From the NCBI GenBank assembly GCA_041749255.1, contig JBGTBR010000089.1, positions 62,001 to 126,000 of the forward strand: DNA of 64,000 bases, written 5' to 3'. The DNA comes from JABDLO01 sp041749255. Lineage in GTDB: Bacteria > Bacteroidota > Bacteroidia > Chitinophagales > Saprospiraceae. Both the position numbers and the translations under genes were made by a program. This document shows positions 61,224 to 64,000 of the stretch, one piece after another; position 1 is the stretch's first letter; each line of letters opens with the position of its first letter. The notes beneath the pieces are model-generated. The model did not search any database and was not told the DNA's origin. It saw only the letters and a list, made by a program, of their open reading frames with translations.

Positions 61224-64000
61224 TTACGAATATAAATTCTCGTCGCGATTATTAACCTTCATTGAATAATTCACTGAAGATCTGACGTTTACTTCTTCTA
61301 ATACTATATAATTAAGTGGAGAGTCCAGTTTTTTACTGAGCTGTCCTTCCTTATTGTTCATGTCTCCAAAAGTAATAGCTCCAGTGGGACAAGCTGTCTG
61401 GCAGGCACTTCTGACATCTCTGTCCTGAAGTTTCCTTCCCTCCTTCTTTGCCAATAATTTTCCTTCCTGAATCCTCTGTACACAAAACGAACATTTCTCA
61501 ATAACCCCTCTTGCACGGACTGTTACATCGGGATTGAGTACCATTCTCGTTAGATTATCGGCACCATAAGGGATTTTTTCTCCATTGACAGGAACCTGAT
61601 TGGCAGGAAATATATCAGCTGTAGTATAGTCTGACCAATTAAATCTCCTCACTTTATAAGGACAGTTATTGGCACAATACCGGGTGCCCACACAACGGTT
61701 ATACGTCATCTGGTTGAGACCTTCAGTACTGTGGTTAGTTGCATTAACCGGACATACGTTCTCACAAGGTGCATTGTCACAGTGTTGGCACATCATGGGT
61801 TGGTAAACAGTATTGGGATTTTCAGCATCACCATAATAATAGCGATCAATCCTTAGCCAGGTCATTTCGTGGTGTCTGCTGACTTCTCTTTTACCTACAA
61901 CTGGCACATTGTTCTCTGCCATACATGCCACTGTGCATGCACCACATCCAATACATGCATTAAGATCGACATGCATTCCCCAATGGTGACCTTGTGTGTA
62001 TAACTCATCATACCCATTGTAAATTTGTTGTTCGTTGAGATGTTTAGCCTCCTCTCTGCGTTCATGCATATGTGCTAAACTGTCCTGCAAATTATTGACA
62101 TTACTATTGTATATGATCGATCTATCTGTCAGAAAACCCTGATAACCCTGACTTACTAAGCCATAAGTTGCTGAAATCGCTGCTGCTTCATCAGCATTGA
62201 TGATTTCTCCTGACTTCTTATCTTCTGCCTTCACGCCAAAAGTATGGTGGTATTGCACACTTGAAAAGTACTTCTCTTTACCTTTAGTACCTGTTACCAT
62301 CACATTGGTATGGTAGTATTGACGGTATCCTTTATTCAGTTGAACAGAGGTATTGAGATCAGCACCTATTCCAGTGCCGGCAAATCCTGCTTCTCTTCTT
62401 CCAAAACCCAGGGCAAGAGATACAGTACCTGGCATTTGGCCAAATTGCTGCATCACGGGAACACTGAAAACTTTATCTCCAATGGTCACATCTACCAGGT
62501 CTCCATCCTTAAGATTGTTAAGTCCTATAAATTTATTGACACCGTTGAATGATACAGGTACTGCCAAATAATTACCCCATGAAGTTCTCAGTACAGGATC
62601 AGGCATTTCCATTAACCATGGATTAGACGAAAATTCTCCATTCCCCATCGGTACAGATTCGTAAAACGAAATTTCCAGATCAGAATTCGAAGGTTTAGAC
62701 ACCATACCTAATGCTGCCTGGTCATTACCACTATAGTTGGCCACTGCAGTTTCATCGCTTTCAATAGTAAATACACCATCGTGCAGGCAGTTGTCCCAAA
62801 AAGTATTAAAACTTGCAAATTTATTTTGACGAGGAAAGACTTCTGCCTCCCAAAAACTCTTTAAAAATTCATAATAAGATGATTTATCATCGAGGTTTTC
62901 TTTAATTTCTCCAGACCAGGTTAGAAGGCTCTCCTCAAATTGTCTGGTATCAAACAAAGGAGCTATAGTAGGCTGAATCAGACTTAAATGTCCTTTCTTA
63001 GGCTCTGCATCTCCCCATGATTCTAGTATATGAGGTGTGGCTGCCACATACTGACAAGCTATGGAGGTTTCTGATGGAATCAAACAACAGGCTACTGTGG
63101 TTTTTACTTTTTCCATTCCCATTTTGAATGCTTCACCGTGGCCTGAATCATATACTGGATTGGCATCAATGATGACCAAAGCATCTACCTGCCCATTATT
63201 CATTTCTCCTACCAATTTGGCGAGAGCCTGGTCACTTCCCTTCCTTTGCATGGAGGTGTGATCCCAGGTTATGGTGTTTCCATAATTACCCAAAGTATTA
63301 TTGATGGCGTTGATCAGAATTTGTTCTGATTTATCATTGCTTCCTGCAACCACTAATGACTTCCCTGCAGCCACTTTTAGCTGACTGGCTACTTTATCCA
63401 AAGCCATTTTAGCTTTTTCATTTAATGCCAAAGAAGTGGATCCTCCAACTATTTTGGTATATAGATAAGCTATGGCAGCTCCATGTTCTGAAGGTTTTAC
63501 CATTATCCTGTTATCTGCATTTGAACCTGAGAGCGACATCCCGGTTTCAACCTGGATATGACGAGACATCATGGGATTATCCAGGTTTTTGATCCTTCTG
63601 TTGATGATGTATTTTTTGGCATATTCTACAGGAGAAATCCAGGTACCAAGAAAATCAGCACCGAAACTCACAATAACTTCTGCTTTATCAAAATGGTAAT
63701 CTGGTATGCTTCTCATTCCAAAACTATCCTCGTTGGCATCGAGTAATCCTGCATAGGATACAGAATCGTATTGTATGTGCTCCACATTGGAATAGGCTCC
63801 AACCATAGTCTCAATGGTCTTTAAGGCAGCAGGACTTATTATGGTAGAACTCAATATTCGGATGCTTCCTGCTGAACCGAAAGCATTACCCACTTCTTCA
63901 TCTAGATTTTGCCAGTCGATTTTCCGGCCTTCTTTCAAAGGATGTTTGAATCTATGGGTATCGTACAAATCAAGTACAGAAGCCTGAACTCTTGCTGACG
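61224..64000 (-). CDS. actB: Alternative complex III subunit ActB, N-terminus cut by window edge
   Basis: The large iron-sulfur subunit of ACIII. It joins a molybdopterin-oxidoreductase-like domain to a ferredoxin-like domain. The reading frame is open to the right edge: upstream of the codon at 63968 it continues SARVQASVLDLYDTHRF, so the start, probably with a Tat signal, lies outside. About 925 residues are visible. The first part is a MoCo-like fold without obvious cofactor ligands. The C-terminal part carries the cluster cysteines in CIGCGACTVACMAENN, CQHCDNAPCENVCPV, CVGTRYCANNCPY and CSFCVQRI, then CQTACPTGAITFGD. These are expected to hold one [3Fe-4S] and three [4Fe-4S] clusters. It feeds electrons from quinol to the heme subunits; ActA is not in the window and is probably just upstream. 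Confidence 0.95.
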   Translation of the reverse strand, partial: SARVQASVLDLYDTHRFKHPLKEGRKIDWQNLDEEVGNAFGSAGSIRILSSTIISPAALKTIETMVGAYSNVEHIQYDSVSYAGLLDANEDSFGMRSIPDYHFDKAEVIVSFGADFLGTWISPVEYAKKYIINRRIKNLDNPMMSRHIQVETGMSLSGSNADNRIMVKPSEHGAAIAYLYTKIVGGSTSLALNEKAKMALDKVASQLKVAAGKSLVVAGSNDKSEQILINAINNTLGNYGNTITWDHTSMQRKGSDQALAKLVGEMNNGQVDALVIIDANPVYDSGHGEAFKMGMEKVKTTVACCLIPSETSIACQYVAATPHILESWGDAEPKKGHLSLIQPTIAPLFDTRQFEESLLTWSGEIKENLDDKSSYYEFLKSFWEAEVFPRQNKFASFNTFWDNCLHDGVFTIESDETAVANYSGNDQAALGMVSKPSNSDLEISFYESVPMGNGEFSSNPWLMEMPDPVLRTSWGNYLAVPVSFNGVNKFIGLNNLKDGDLVDVTIGDKVFSVPVMQQFGQMPGTVSLALGFGRREAGFAGTGIGADLNTSVQLNKGYRQYYHTNVMVTGTKGKEKYFSSVQYHHTFGVKAEDKKSGEIINADEAAAISATYGLVSQGYQGFLTDRSIIYNSNVNNLQDSLAHMHERREEAKHLNEQQIYNGYDELYTQGHHWGMHVDLNACIGCGACTVACMAENNVPVVGKREVSRHHEMTWLRIDRYYYGDAENPNTVYQPMMCQHCDNAPCENVCPVNATNHSTEGLNQMTYNRCVGTRYCANNCPYKVRRFNWSDYTTADIFPANQVPVNGEKIPYGADNLTRMVLNPDVTVRARGVIEKCSFCVQRIQEGKLLAKKEGRKLQDRDVRSACQTACPTGAITFGDMNNKEGQLSKKLDSPLNYIVLEEVNVRSSVNYSMKVNNRDENLYS

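Noticed and set aside
1..64000. CRISPR arrays, insertion sequences, integrases, phage genes or rRNA
   Set aside because: I looked for direct repeats with spacers, transposase motifs and rRNA-like stretches and found none; the only tandem repeats are the coding modules in the giant gene.

Overview
The window is low-GC bacterial DNA that reads as Bacteroidota. It has alternative complex III (ACIII) next to an aa3-type oxidase, giant secreted proteins with type IX secretion (T9SS) C-terminal sorting domains, a tRNA promoter matching the Bacteroidota -33/-7 consensus (TTTG-N19-TAnnTTTG), and almost no Shine-Dalgarno sites. The very large cysteine-rich HYR/Ig-like proteins with dockerin-like segments suggest a Saprospirales-like lineage; that is inference. 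No mobile element, CRISPR array, rRNA or phage gene was seen.

Layout. 1-10.6 kb: housekeeping genes (partial kdsA, a DUF3293 protein, yidC, gpsA), a coiled-coil protein next to a membrane-anchored PspA-like protein, then cca-dusB on the minus strand and nhaD on the plus strand. 10.6-17 kb: a DUF4403 protein, a membrane-anchored GatA-type amidase and a secreted BNR/VPS10-type repeat protein. 17.1-24.8 kb: a nitrogen assimilation operon on the minus strand, read as PII, Amt, GltB, GltD. 25-27 kb: two Bacteroidota-specific proteins of unknown function. 27.2-40.2 kb: two adjacent paralogous giant secreted proteins (1946 and 2184 aa). 40.4-43.8 kb: rlmI, a cysteine-less ArsC-like protein, tRNA-Arg(TCT), ung and a DUF423 protein. 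43.8-49.1 kb: a serine hydrolase, then a sodium symporter with a PfkB kinase and, convergent to them, a Gfo/Idh/MocA oxidoreductase. 49.3-64 kb: a long minus-strand respiratory cluster, in transcription order ActB (cut by the window edge), ActC, ActD, ActE, ActF, cytochrome oxidase subunit II, subunit I, heme O synthase, two subunit III-type proteins, subunit IV, a SCO-like protein without copper cysteines, DUF420 and a small CPMCR protein.

How it works together. The respiratory cluster should carry electrons from menaquinol through ACIII to cytochrome c and an aa3-type oxidase, with assembly factors at the 3' end. Its most unusual feature is subunit II, which carries an intact CuA site followed by a complete OmpA-type peptidoglycan-binding domain. 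That suggests the oxidase or an ACIII-oxidase supercomplex is tethered to the cell wall. The nitrogen operon joins ammonium uptake and its PII regulator to glutamate synthase. Other points of interest are the PspA/ESCRT-III-like membrane protein, the tandem giant adhesin-like proteins, and a possible inositol or sugar uptake and phosphorylation pair.
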